NCBI GenBank assembly: GCA_001941225.1 | Contig: MSHM01000009.1 | Location: 34,764-98,763, forward strand | From: Oscillospiraceae bacterium Zagget12 | Lineage (GTDB): Bacteria; Bacillota; Clostridia; UBA1381 | DNA: 64,000 nt | Direction of reading: 5' to 3' | Shown: positions 43,636 through 51,028 of the stretch, piece after piece | Numbering within the stretch: the first letter of the stretch is position 1 | How the letters are laid out: each line of letters opens with the position of its first letter | Notes under the pieces: generated by a model | What the model saw: the letters and a program-made list of their open reading frames with translations, nothing else | Told to the model about the DNA's origin: nothing | Databases searched by the model: none | Made by a program: the position numbers and the translations under genes

Positions 43636-44706
43636 TTGGAACAGAAAAGTGTGCTTATAGGTATGTCGGGTGGAGTTGACAGCTCCGTTGCGGCGGCGCT
43701 TTTAAAGGATATGGGCTACCGCGTGATAGGCGCGACAATGCGCCTTTGGACATATTCGGACAGCTGCGACGCAAAGCACGAGGGCTGCTGCGCGGAAAGC
43801 GCGGTCGAGGACGCAAGGCGCGTATGCGACAAGCTCGGAATAGATTTTTATGTGATGAATTTCAAGGATATGTTCCGCGACAAGGTGGTGGATTATTTTG
43901 TGGACGAATATATTCACGGAAGAACGCCGAATCCCTGTATCGCCTGCAACAAATATCTTAAATTTGACGCGCTTTTGAAAAAGGCAACGGCGATGGGAAT
44001 CGATTATATCGCGACCGGACATTACGCTAAGATTGAAATGGACGGGAGCGGCAAGTATATTTTGCGCGCAAGCGCGGCGGCAAAGAAAGACCAAAGCTAT
44101 GTGCTGTATAATTTCACACAGGAGCAGCTTGCGCACACTCTTATGCCGCTCGGTGATTATAATAAGGATTGGGTAAGAAAAAAAGCGGAGGAGCTTGGAC
44201 TTGCCGTTGCGGGCAAGCCGGACAGTCAGGAAATATGCTTTGTTGAAGATGATGATTACGCAAGGTTTATTACGGATTATTCGGGATATGAGCCAAAGGA
44301 GGGCGATATTCTGGACGCGGACGAAAACATAATAGGAAAGCACCGCGGACTTATATATTACACGATAGGTCAGCGAAAGGGAATAGGCGCTTACGGCAGA
44401 CCGATGTTTGTTATGAAAATAGATGCGGATAATAATACAATCACTTTGGGCGAAAAGGGAATGGAATTTTCAAACGAGCTTACCGCGTGTGACGTAAACT
44501 TCATTTCGGGCGAGGCTCCGGATACGGATATGAAAATAACGGCAAAGGTGCGCTATCAGGCGCCGCCCGCGGCGGCAAGGCTTTGTCCGCTTGAGGACGG
44601 ACGAGTAAGGCTGATTTTTGACGAACCGCAAAGAGCCGTAACTCCCGGACAGGCTGTCGTGTTCTACAACGGCGATATAGTCCTCGGCGGCGGAACGGTG
44701 GAATAG
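43636..44706 (+). CDS. mnmA: tRNA-specific 2-thiouridylase, TTG start
   Basis: Thiolates U34 of tRNA-Lys, Glu and Gln. 356 residues from TTG 43636, eight bases after GAGGAGG; an ATG at 43597 lies inside the response regulator. PP-loop IGMSGGVDSSVAAALL; catalytic Cys pair in TPNPCIACNKYLKF and SQEICFVEDDDY. DYIATGHYAKI and DQSYVLYNFTQEQL are also typical, and the C-terminal beta-barrel is complete. Probably read with the response regulator. Confidence 0.95.
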   Translation: MEQKSVLIGMSGGVDSSVAAALLKDMGYRVIGATMRLWTYSDSCDAKHEGCCAESAVEDARRVCDKLGIDFYVMNFKDMFRDKVVDYFVDEYIHGRTPNPCIACNKYLKFDALLKKATAMGIDYIATGHYAKIEMDGSGKYILRASAAAKKDQSYVLYNFTQEQLAHTLMPLGDYNKDWVRKKAEELGLAVAGKPDSQEICFVEDDDYARFITDYSGYEPKEGDILDADENIIGKHRGLIYYTIGQRKGIGAYGRPMFVMKIDADNNTITLGEKGMEFSNELTACDVNFISGEAPDTDMKITAKVRYQAPPAAARLCPLEDGRVRLIFDEPQRAVTPGQAVVFYNGDIVLGGGTVE

Positions 44707-44832
44707 CGGCGCTGCCGTAAAAAAGGCATGGTTTGAGGCTGTTAATTGACATACGAGAGCGTATGAAATGCAGGTAAAAAGCCGAATTTCGTATTTTATT
44801 AACTAAAAATAATAAAAAATTAACAAAATATC

Positions 44833-44862
44833 TTGACATATCTATGCAAAATAAGGTATAAT
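44833..44862 (+). promoter_or_regulatory. Promoter of rpsU-yqeY
   Basis: TTGACA (44833-44838), 18-base spacer, TATAAT (44857-44862). The 78-base leader has two hairpins: GTTGCA/TGCAAC near 44871-44887 and CAAGTC/GACTTG near 44896-44921, then SD GGAGGGAGGGG. Confidence 0.88.
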
Positions 44863-44940
44863 ACTTATTGTTGCATGGGTTGCAACTGATTCCATCAAGT
44901 CCGTTTTTAGAATTGACTTGCCGGAGGGAGGGGAAACAAC

Positions 44941-45114
44941 ATGTCTGAAGTAAGAGTAAAGGATAATGAATCATTGGATAGCGCACTTCGCAGATTTAAG
45001 CGTCAGTGTGCAAAGTCAGGTGTTATGTCTGAAATCAGAAAGCGCGAGCATTACGAAAAGCCAAGCGTTAAGCGCAAAAAGAAGTCTGAAGCAGCAAGAA
45101 AAAGAAAGTTCTGA
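44941..45114 (+). CDS. rpsU: Small ribosomal subunit protein bS21
   Basis: 57 residues. [40 protein letters not shown] and the [13 protein letters not shown] tail match bS21. Very strong SD. 27 bases before yqeY, the usual Firmicute pair. Confidence 0.97.
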   Translation: MSEVRVKDNESLDSALRRFKRQCAKSGVMSEIRKREHYEKPSVKRKKKSEAARKRKF

Positions 45115-45141
45115 TTTATAGAACGTAAGGAGATGACGTTG

Positions 45142-45585
45142 ATGTCTTTAAAGGAAAAATTAGCAGAAGATTTAAAGTCGTCAATGAAAAACAAAGATAC
45201 TGTCCGCAAAAACACGGTACAGCTTGTGAGAACGGCTATACTTCAAGTTGAAAAGGACAAAAAGGTAACTCTTGATGACGAGGATATTTTAGAGTTAATT
45301 GCAAAGCAGCTTAAGCAGCGCAAGGACTCTCTTCCCGAATACGAAAAGAGTGGCAGAGATGATTTAATCTCTCAGTTAAAGCAGGAAATGGAAGTTTTGA
45401 TGGAATACCTTCCCAAACAGCTCACCGAGGACGAGCTTAAACCCATCGTCGAGGAGGCTGTCAAGGCAGTCGGCGCAACGTCTATGAAGGATATGCGCAA
45501 GGTTATGGAATACGTTATGCCCACTGTTAAAGGCAGGGCGGACGGAAAGGCTGTAAGCAATATCGCAAAAGATTTATTTAACTAA
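45142..45585 (+). CDS. yqeY: GatB/YqeY domain protein
   Basis: 147 residues from ATG 45142; an earlier ATG at 45133 abuts the SD (TAAGGAG). SLKEKLAEDLKSSMKNKD, LRTAILQVE-like VRTAILQVEKDK, LPEYEKSGRDDL and YLPKQLTEDELKPIVEEAV are family marks. The domain resembles the tRNA-binding tail of GatB and may assist amidotransferase; its role is unproven. Co-transcribed with rpsU. A GAGAGAG stem (CAGAGAGAG/CTCTCTCTG, 45592-45613) follows before the tRNA. Confidence 0.93.
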   Translation: MSLKEKLAEDLKSSMKNKDTVRKNTVQLVRTAILQVEKDKKVTLDDEDILELIAKQLKQRKDSLPEYEKSGRDDLISQLKQEMEVLMEYLPKQLTEDELKPIVEEAVKAVGATSMKDMRKVMEYVMPTVKGRADGKAVSNIAKDLFN

Positions 45586-45618
45586 AAAATTACAGAGAGA
45601 GCTTTCTCTCTCTGATTC

Positions 45619-45693
45619 GCTACTGTGGCTCAATGGCAGAGCAGCTCATTCGTAATGAGCAGGTTGTCAGTTCGATTCTGACCAGTAGCTCCA
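45619..45693 (+). tRNA. tRNA-Thr (CGT anticodon), CCA encoded
   Basis: Complete cloverleaf: acceptor GCTACTG with CAGTAGC, D stem GCTC/GAGC, anticodon stem GCTCA/TGAGC with loop TTCGTAA (anticodon CGT, reads ACG), T arm GTCAG TTCGATT CTGAC, discriminator T and genomic CCA. Confidence 0.96.
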
Positions 45694-45700
45694 TCAGAAA

Positions 45701-45727
45701 AACCGCAGTTATGTCTGCGGTTTTTTG
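45701..45727 (+). terminator. Terminator of the tRNA-Thr transcript
   Basis: AACCGCAG (45701-45708) with CTGCGGTT (45715-45722), then Ts. Confidence 0.9.
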
Positions 45728-45839
45728 TTTGTAAAAAGCGCTCCTTTGATGTATTTCGTGAAAGGAGAGCTTTTTTATTTTGCAAATAAAAATATAGTCA
45801 AAAAACGGTAAAAAATGCAAAAAAACAGAGTTCAAATTA

Positions 45840-45869
45840 TTGACACACTTGTGACAACGGTGATATAAT
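45840..45869 (+). promoter_or_regulatory. Promoter with a structured leader at the edge of the accessory island
   Basis: TTGACA (45840-45845), 18-base spacer, TATAAT (45864-45869). The 140-base leader can close AACGGTT (45903-45909) with AACCGTT (45955-45961) and ends in SD AAGGAGAGGG before a 21-codon ORF. Confidence 0.8.
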
Positions 45870-46008
45870 TAAAATAGAATTAAATTAAGACGTCCATATG
45901 CAAACGGTTAAAGGCGTCGGGTTACATTCACTGTTTCATCGGGACTTTGATTTAAACCGTTAAAATGTATTGTTATGCAAGCGGGATTTATGTAAGGAGA
46001 GGGTTAAA

Positions 46009-46074
46009 ATGGCGGATAAACGAATACAGAATAATTATTATATAAATCTTTCCACGATGTGTTTGACATTATAA
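46009..46074 (+). CDS. Short ORF of 21 codons with a strong SD
   Basis: ATG at 46009, eight bases after AAGGAGAGGG, encodes MADKRIQNNYYINLSTMCLT plus one Leu. Promoter, leader and SD suggest it is translated. It could be a leader peptide or the stub of a gene truncated by the sequence that follows. Its stop lies one base from the end of the opposite-strand hydrophobic ORF. No family recognised. Confidence 0.4.
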   Translation: MADKRIQNNYYINLSTMCLTL

Positions 46075-46075
46075 G

Positions 46076-46165
46076 TCACTTCCTTGCCCATTTGATTACA
46101 GCGGCAAGGAATATAAGGCTCGCCGCCAAAGAAATAATACTTGTGATTAAAGAAATTACTTGCAT
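46076..46165 (-). CDS. 29-residue hydrophobic peptide, type I toxin-like
   Basis: One transmembrane-length run (about residues 3-24: ISLITSIISLAASLIFLAAV) and a basic tail KWARK, the general form of type I toxins and other small membrane peptides. No strong SD (GTGAAAA). It is on the minus strand within a region with plus-strand promoters on both sides. Function inferred from shape only. Confidence 0.4.
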   Translation of the reverse strand: MQVISLITSIISLAASLIFLAAVIKWARK

Positions 46166-46188
46166 ATTTTCACGGATTGAAGTATAAT
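46160..46188 (+). promoter_or_regulatory. Plus-strand promoter antisense to a small peptide gene
   Basis: TTGCAT (46160-46165), 17-base spacer, TATAAT (46183-46188). Its RNA would run through 46233-46321 on the opposite strand to the peptide ORF. Confidence 0.65.
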
Positions 46189-46232
46189 AGAATTAACACC
46201 AAAGGGGCGGGTATTTATATCTCCCTTGGATT

Positions 46233-46321
46233 TTACTTCTTAGTCTTGTAGGTGATAATTACAGTTGCCAGACCGATTATCCAATTATCGAGATAAGAAG
46301 TTTTTCTATTAGCTCAATCAT
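46233..46321 (-). CDS. Small hydrophobic peptide gene, possibly frameshifted
   Basis: ATG at 46321 follows AAAGGAGGG and a consensus minus promoter. The first frame gives MIELIEKLLISIIG and stops at 46277; another frame continues IIGLATVIITYKTKK to a stop at 46233. Joined, they would make about 30 residues with one membrane helix and a basic tail, like Firmicute type I/holin-like toxins. Either the 14-residue peptide is the product or one base has been lost. Confidence 0.4.
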
Positions 46322-46351
46322 TCTTACCCTCCTTTCTTAATTTCTGAATAC

Positions 46352-46380
46352 AGCATATAATATTTTTCAGAGTATGTCAA
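46352..46380 (-). promoter_or_regulatory. Minus-strand promoter of the small peptide
   Basis: On the minus strand, TTGACA (46380-46375), 17-base spacer, TATGCT (46357-46352), about 30 bases before the peptide start. Confidence 0.75.
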
Positions 46381-46439
46381 GCATTTTTTGGAAACTCTTT
46401 GAAAATCAAGGTTGCGCCCTATACGGCGCGCAAGGCTGT

Positions 46440-46468
46440 TTGACGGAATTGACAGACAATGGTATAAT
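46440..46468 (+). promoter_or_regulatory. Promoter of the lipoprotein gene or of a very short RNA
   Basis: TTGACG (46440-46445), 17-base spacer, TATAAT (46463-46468). A weak hairpin with CTTACC/GGTAAAG and six Ts ends near 46516, so some transcripts may stop after about 45 nt. Confidence 0.65.
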
Positions 46469-46579
46469 TATACACATACCACAGTGCAGGCTTACCGGCG
46501 AGGTAAAGTCTTTTTTGAAGAATTTTAGAAATTAATGAAACCTTTTGCGGGTTTAAAAGTATATATGGAGGCAATAAAT

Positions 46580-47050
46580 ATGCATACAAGGCATGTTAAT
46601 ATAAAGTTAAGTATATTGACATTAATATTGTTTTTAAATGGATGCAGCGTTATCAACGGAAATAATACTATGCCGACATATGAAGAAAGTGAAAATATAT
46701 TGACTGAAAATTTGAGTGATATGGAGTTGATATGTGATTATCTTTATGAATTGGAATTTACAACTGTATATTGGTGGAGAACTCAACCGCAAACACTGTC
46801 TTATTCACATTCCAAAGAATTAGAAATTCCTGATTTGGTAAAAGAATATTTCGACAGATTGTACGAACAGGGGTACAGTTCAATAGTAAAAGATGGGGAT
46901 AGTATTAGCTTTACGTTGATTTCTTCATTAGACTCAAGCTGTGGTTTTATATATTGCGAAACGGAACCATCTATGGATGTAGGCGGAGACTTAGAAATAA
47001 AAAAACTCTATTGTGATAATTGGTATTATTATACACATGTTGCTGAATAA
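46580..47050 (+). CDS. Small lipoprotein, possibly an immunity protein
   Basis: 156 residues from ATG 46580 (SD GGAGG). Signal peptide with lipobox LFLNGC (about residue 21). Mature part is acidic: SDMELICDYLYELEFTTVYW, YFDRLYEQGYSSIVKDGDS, then a Cys pair (SSCGFIYCE). Codon use is clearly more AT-rich than the flanks, suggesting acquisition. It lies ahead of Rhs fragments, where small lipoproteins are often immunity factors; that link is inference. Confidence 0.6.
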   Translation: MHTRHVNIKLSILTLILFLNGCSVINGNNTMPTYEESENILTENLSDMELICDYLYELEFTTVYWWRTQPQTLSYSHSKELEIPDLVKEYFDRLYEQGYSSIVKDGDSISFTLISSLDSSCGFIYCETEPSMDVGGDLEIKKLYCDNWYYYTHVAE

Positions 47051-47101
47051 AAACAACCTATAAAGCTGGTAAAATTACACCATATAAAGGGAGCACTAAC
47101 T

Positions 47102-47451
47102 ATGAAAAAAAGATAGCGATACTTATTATAATAATACCCATTATAATATGGGGTGGCTGTTTAATTAAATGTGACATTTTAACACTTTTATACGGTCAAG
47201 AGTTTGAAACAATTTATAGGGACTATACCATGATTGGAGATATTGATTATTTAAGAGTTTTGGATTATTCTGATGAATTTGCCCGAGTTTATTACGTATC
47301 TAAAAATAAAGCCGTCGGGGATGTGGTTGCATTTGAAAAGAAAGACGATGATTGGTTATATAGTCGATGGGATACTATTTGGTCTGATACAGGAAGTGCT
47401 TCAAGTGTAATATGGCCGTATTGGTGGCATTTTCTATATGGCGGAATATAA
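47102..47451 (+). pseudogene. Small membrane-anchored protein broken by one frameshift near the start
   Basis: ATG 47102 after GGGAGC runs into TAG at codon 5. Adding one A to the A7 run (47105-47111) opens a reading frame of 116 codons. It begins MKKKIAILIIIIPIIIWGG (membrane anchor) and continues with YLRVLDYSDEFARVYYVSKN and SRWDTIWSDTGSASSVIW. AT-rich, and directly before an Rhs tip. Candidate immunity protein of unknown family. Confidence 0.55.
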
Positions 47452-47515
47452 CAGCCAGAGGATATGTTCTCTTGATGTCCGACAGCACGATGAAAAATAA
47501 TAATACGGAAGTTAA

Positions 47516-48217
47516 AGTACATATTATACCTATGATGCAGATAATTTGCGGGCGAGCAAAATCGTAGACCGCAAAAAGACCACATTCGTTTGGAACGGCA
47601 GCAACCTTGCAAGCGAAACGACCGACAGTTCTGTAAACACATATACCTACGACGCAACCGGAGTATACATAGCGAACCAAAACGGCACTGTAACATCATA
47701 CCTCAAGGATATGCACGGCAATATAGCGGCGAAAGCCGATTCGAGCGGAGCAAAGCTTGAGGAAAGCTATATGAATTACGATGCCTACGGCAACCAATGG
47801 CAAGGCGACACGCCCGACCCGTTCGGCTACTGCGGCGAATACTACGACGAGGAAAGCGGCTTAATATATCTCCGCAACCGCTACTACGAAAGCGAAACCG
47901 GCAGATTCATAACCGAAGACCCCGCACAGGACGGCACAAATTGGTACAGCTATTGCGCAGGTAATCCGGTGAATTGTGTAGATCCAATAGGTCAAAATTG
48001 GATAACGGACAAAATATCTGATGCTTGGAATAAAACCAAATGGGCATTCAACACTGTGGGTAACTATGCAAATGTAGCTCAAAAAGCGGCACAGAGAAAA
48101 TTTTGGGAAACAGGTTCACAGACAATTTTGAGAGATAATTGGGGATATGAAACTTCAGCATGGATGCTTGAACATTCTTTGCAAGATAAACCAGTTGATT
48201 TTTGGACAATGAGGTAA
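47516..48217 (+). pseudogene. Rhs C-terminal fragment with a variable tip
   Basis: An open frame follows TAA at 47513 with no SD or ATG. Its first part is the end of an Rhs/YD core: TYDADNLRASKIVD, TYTYDATGVYIANQNG, GYCGEYYDEESGLIYLRNRYYE and GRFITEDPAQDGTNWYSYC, then the conserved DPIG hinge. The 70-residue tip contains NWGYETSAWMLEHSLQDKP, seen in Clostridial Rhs tips. The whole N-terminal shell is missing, so this is an orphan tip or a recombination reservoir, not a full secreted toxin. Confidence 0.8.
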
Positions 48218-48222
48218 TAACT

Positions 48223-48762
48223 ATGAAAAAGTTTTTTGGAGCGTTGGTCATATTGGCGTTGATTGTAGCTTTCGTGTTGAATATTAAGCCATTATCTAAA
48301 TGGTTATCAGATTCTTTTTGGGATTTTGTCGTTACGGAGTTTAATAACGAAGAAAAGGAGCGGCAACAAAAAGTTGAAGACGGCGAAATTGTTTCCGGCA
48401 AAGATACCATCTTAATATGGGAAAACATGTATGTAATAGGTCATTATTATGACAGCGACCATTTGAATATTGAGAGAAATGGAACCTCCAATATTATTTT
48501 AGAAAAGGTTAAAAAGTACAAAGTTAAAAAGAAACAGTTATATATATTATCAGAGGAGGGATATGCTGTTATAGATAAAAATAACATTTGCAGAGTTTTC
48601 ATTACTGCGCCTGTAGAAGATTTTGTTAATGGATACAGTACTGATAGTGAAGGTATACAACATCCAATAAGTCGACTTGTAGATGATGAACATATTCAAT
48701 ACCTAAGTTCATATGATGAATTTACTATGGCAGAAAAGAAAGTGTTTGAAGAAATGGAATGA
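48223..48762 (+). CDS. Membrane-anchored small protein, candidate immunity to the Rhs tip
   Basis: 179 residues from ATG 48223 (SD GAGGTAA), 5 bases after the Rhs tip stop. One N-terminal membrane helix (ALVILALIVAFVLNIKPL), then an acidic and basic mixed domain with WENMYVIGHYYDSDHLNIERNG-like strands. Position immediately behind a polymorphic toxin tip is the usual place for the cognate immunity gene. Family not recognised. AT-rich. Confidence 0.6.
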   Translation: MKKFFGALVILALIVAFVLNIKPLSKWLSDSFWDFVVTEFNNEEKERQQKVEDGEIVSGKDTILIWENMYVIGHYYDSDHLNIERNGTSNIILEKVKKYKVKKKQLYILSEEGYAVIDKNNICRVFITAPVEDFVNGYSTDSEGIQHPISRLVDDEHIQYLSSYDEFTMAEKKVFEEME

Positions 48763-48763
48763 T

Positions 48764-48964
48764 ATAAACCGTCCCGTAAAATATACTATGGCGAACGGTG
48801 GAACAAAAACCATAGAATATAATATTGACAAAAATTACACTCTTGTTACAGATGAAGTGGGAGTTGTAACAAAGTATGAATATGACGGCTTGGGACGCAG
48901 CACAGCGACGGCAGTGGGAATTTCAATCCGCAAAGAGAGATTACAAGAGTGGAAAGCCTTATAA
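48764..48964 (+). pseudogene. Rhs core fragment
   Basis: The frame gives INRPVKYTMANGGTKTIEYN and VTKYEYDGLGRST, the repeating YD/Rhs core motif, for about 55 codons, then unrelated sequence and a stop. It has no start of its own and partly overlaps the preceding gene in another frame. A relic of an Rhs gene, out of order relative to the tip upstream. Confidence 0.7.
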
Positions 48965-48997
48965 TGATATACAATTATCTGACAAGATAACCCTCCT

Positions 48998-49028
48998 AAA
49001 ACGGTATTTCCGAAGAATACCGTTTTTT
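48998..49028 (+). terminator. Terminator at the end of the Rhs island
   Basis: AAACGGTATT (48998-49007) with AATACCGTTT (49016-49025), followed by Ts. Confidence 0.88.
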
Positions 49029-49060
49029 GGTGCAAAGTTTTAAAAAATGGCATATAGTGC

Positions 49061-49089
49061 TTGAAAAAAATCGGCAAAAGTGATAAAAT
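49061..49089 (+). promoter_or_regulatory. Promoter of aroC
   Basis: TTGAAA (49061-49066), 17-base spacer, TAAAAT (49084-49089). The leader can pair AAATCGG (49110-49116) with CCGATTT (49158-49164). Confidence 0.75.
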
Positions 49090-49220
49090 ATATAAATGTA
49101 TATACATTTAAATCGGAGCAACGCTCCGTCGAGATTGATTGGAACGCAGCTTGCGAACCGATTTGTATTGTAGAAAATATGTTACAAAATACTAATTATT
49201 GATATGAATGGAGAATGAAT

Positions 49221-50366
49221 ATGCTCAGATATTTCACAGCGGGAGAAACCCACGGAAAGTGTCTGACGGTAATCGTAGAGGGAATGCCGTCGGGAGTTCG
49301 GATAAGCCTTGACAAAATAAACGAACAGCTTGCAAAGCGTCAAAAAGGATACGGCAGAGGCGGCAGAATGTTGATTGAAAAGGATACGGCGGAAATTCTT
49401 TCCGGCGTGAGAGGCGGAGTGACGCTTGGAAGTCCCATAGCTATAAAAATCGAAAACCGCGACTGGGCAAATTGGGAAAAGATTATGGGTACCGAGGAAT
49501 CGAACGGAGAAAAAAGCGTTGATTGCCCGCGCCCGGGACACGCGGACCTGACGGGCGGAATGAAGTATAATCACAGGGATTTGCGAAACGTGCTGGAAAG
49601 AGCCAGCGCGAGAGAAACCGCCGCGAGAGTTGCCGCGGGCGCACTTGTAAGGCAGGTTCTGGAGCCGTTCGGCATTGAATTTTTAAGCCACGTAAAAAGA
49701 ATAGGCGAGGTTGAGGACACCGCCGATTTCAACGCTCCGGATTTTTTTGAGAAGGTTCAAAGCTCTCCCGTAGGTTTTGCGGACGAGCTGTCGGCGCAAA
49801 AAGCGATGGAATATATCGATAAAATAAAGGCTGACGGAGAAAGCTGCGGCGGAATTGTGGAAACAATAGTAAAAGGACTGCCCGCAGGCCTCGGCAGCTA
49901 CGTTCATTATGACAGAAAGCTTGACGCGAATATCGCTTTTGGAGTTATGAGCGTGCAGGCAATCAAGGGGGTGGAGATAGGTATGGGATTCGGCGTAAGC
50001 GAAAAACCCGGCTCGCACGTTCACGATGAAATAGAATACAACGGCGAATTTCACAGAATCACAAACAACGCCGGAGGAATAGAGGGAGGAATGTCAAACG
50101 GCGAGCCGATTGTCGTAAAGGCGGCTATGAAACCGATACCGACGCTGTATAACCCGCTCCGCACGGTTAATATAAGCGACAAATCGGAGCATAAGGCGAC
50201 CGTTGAACGCTCCGACGTGTGCGCGGTTCCGGCGTGCTCGGTGGTTGTTGAGGCGGTTATCGCGTTTGAAATCACAAAGGCATTTTTGGATAAATTCAGC
50301 GGCGACTGTATGGAGGACGTTAAGGCGTATTACGACGCATACACGGACAGGATAAAAAAATTCTGA
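49221..50366 (+). CDS. aroC: Chorismate synthase
   Basis: Last step of the shikimate pathway, FMN-dependent. 381 residues from ATG 49221 (SD GGAG, spacing 7); ATG 49215 is too close. MLRYFTAGETHGKCLTVIVEG, RQKGYGRGGRM, SGVRGGVTLGSPIA, RPGHADLTGGMKYNHRDLRNVLERASARET and NNAGGIEGGMSNG are the signatures. The island before it contains no aro gene. A sigma gene follows 41 bases later. Confidence 0.98.
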   Translation: MLRYFTAGETHGKCLTVIVEGMPSGVRISLDKINEQLAKRQKGYGRGGRMLIEKDTAEILSGVRGGVTLGSPIAIKIENRDWANWEKIMGTEESNGEKSVDCPRPGHADLTGGMKYNHRDLRNVLERASARETAARVAAGALVRQVLEPFGIEFLSHVKRIGEVEDTADFNAPDFFEKVQSSPVGFADELSAQKAMEYIDKIKADGESCGGIVETIVKGLPAGLGSYVHYDRKLDANIAFGVMSVQAIKGVEIGMGFGVSEKPGSHVHDEIEYNGEFHRITNNAGGIEGGMSNGEPIVVKAAMKPIPTLYNPLRTVNISDKSEHKATVERSDVCAVPACSVVVEAVIAFEITKAFLDKFSGDCMEDVKAYYDAYTDRIKKF

Positions 50367-50407
50367 TTTGTACCGATAAATAAACAGCGAGAGGTGGTGA
50401 GGGATTT

Positions 50408-50974
50408 TTGACCGAAAATGATTTAATAAAAAAATGCAAAAAGGGCAGCCGAGAGGCATTTAATATACTTTTTTCAAGATACCGGTCGCAGGTGGTGAAC
50501 ATTGCCTACGGTATGCTTTCGGATAAGGAGGACGCGTATGACGCGGCTCAGGAGGTATTTGTAAGGGTATACAAGAGTATAGAGTCGTTTAAGGAGCAAT
50601 CTTCCTTTACCACCTGGCTCTACAGGATAACGGCAAATGTCTGCTCCGATATTCTGCGCAAGCGTCAAAAAAACTCAAATGTCATAAGCATAAATCGGGT
50701 TCTTGATGAAAAAAAGGAGCTTGATATTAAAGATGATTCACCTACTCCGGAGGAAAGCGCGGAGTTGTCCGAAAGGCAAAGGGCGGTCAGAAAGGCAATA
50801 AGTGAGCTGAGCGAGGAGCATAGAGCTATAATTGCTCTTTGTGATTTTGAGGGATTAAGCTATGACGAAATATCCGAGGTGCTTGATATTCCCTCCGGAA
50901 CGGTAAAATCGCGCATCAATAGAGCCAGAAACGCGCTTAAGAAAAAATTAATGGAAAAGCGGGAACTTTTTTGA
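50408..50974 (+). CDS. ECF sigma factor (SigW/RpoE-like), TTG start
   Basis: 188 residues from TTG 50408 after GAGGTGGTGAGGG. Region 2 has NILFSRYRSQVVNIAYGML, DAYDAAQEVFVRVYKSIESF and FTTWLYRITANVCSDILRK. Region 4 has LSEEHRAIIALCDFEGLSYD and EVLDIPSGTVKSRINRARNAL. It is much closer to SigW/RpoE than the sigma at 4.2 kb. The gene for its zinc-type anti-sigma follows after 54 bases. Confidence 0.95.
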   Translation: MTENDLIKKCKKGSREAFNILFSRYRSQVVNIAYGMLSDKEDAYDAAQEVFVRVYKSIESFKEQSSFTTWLYRITANVCSDILRKRQKNSNVISINRVLDEKKELDIKDDSPTPEESAELSERQRAVRKAISELSEEHRAIIALCDFEGLSYDEISEVLDIPSGTVKSRINRARNALKKKLMEKRELF

Positions 50975-51028
50975 TAGTTTATACGTCTAATATTATGTAA
51001 AGAGATTTTAAGGAAAGGGGGAGATACG

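Noticed and set aside
45619..49028. Integrative element inserted at tRNA-Thr
   Set aside because: The AT-rich island starts next to the tRNA, but I found no integrase and no repeat of the tRNA 3' end at the far side.
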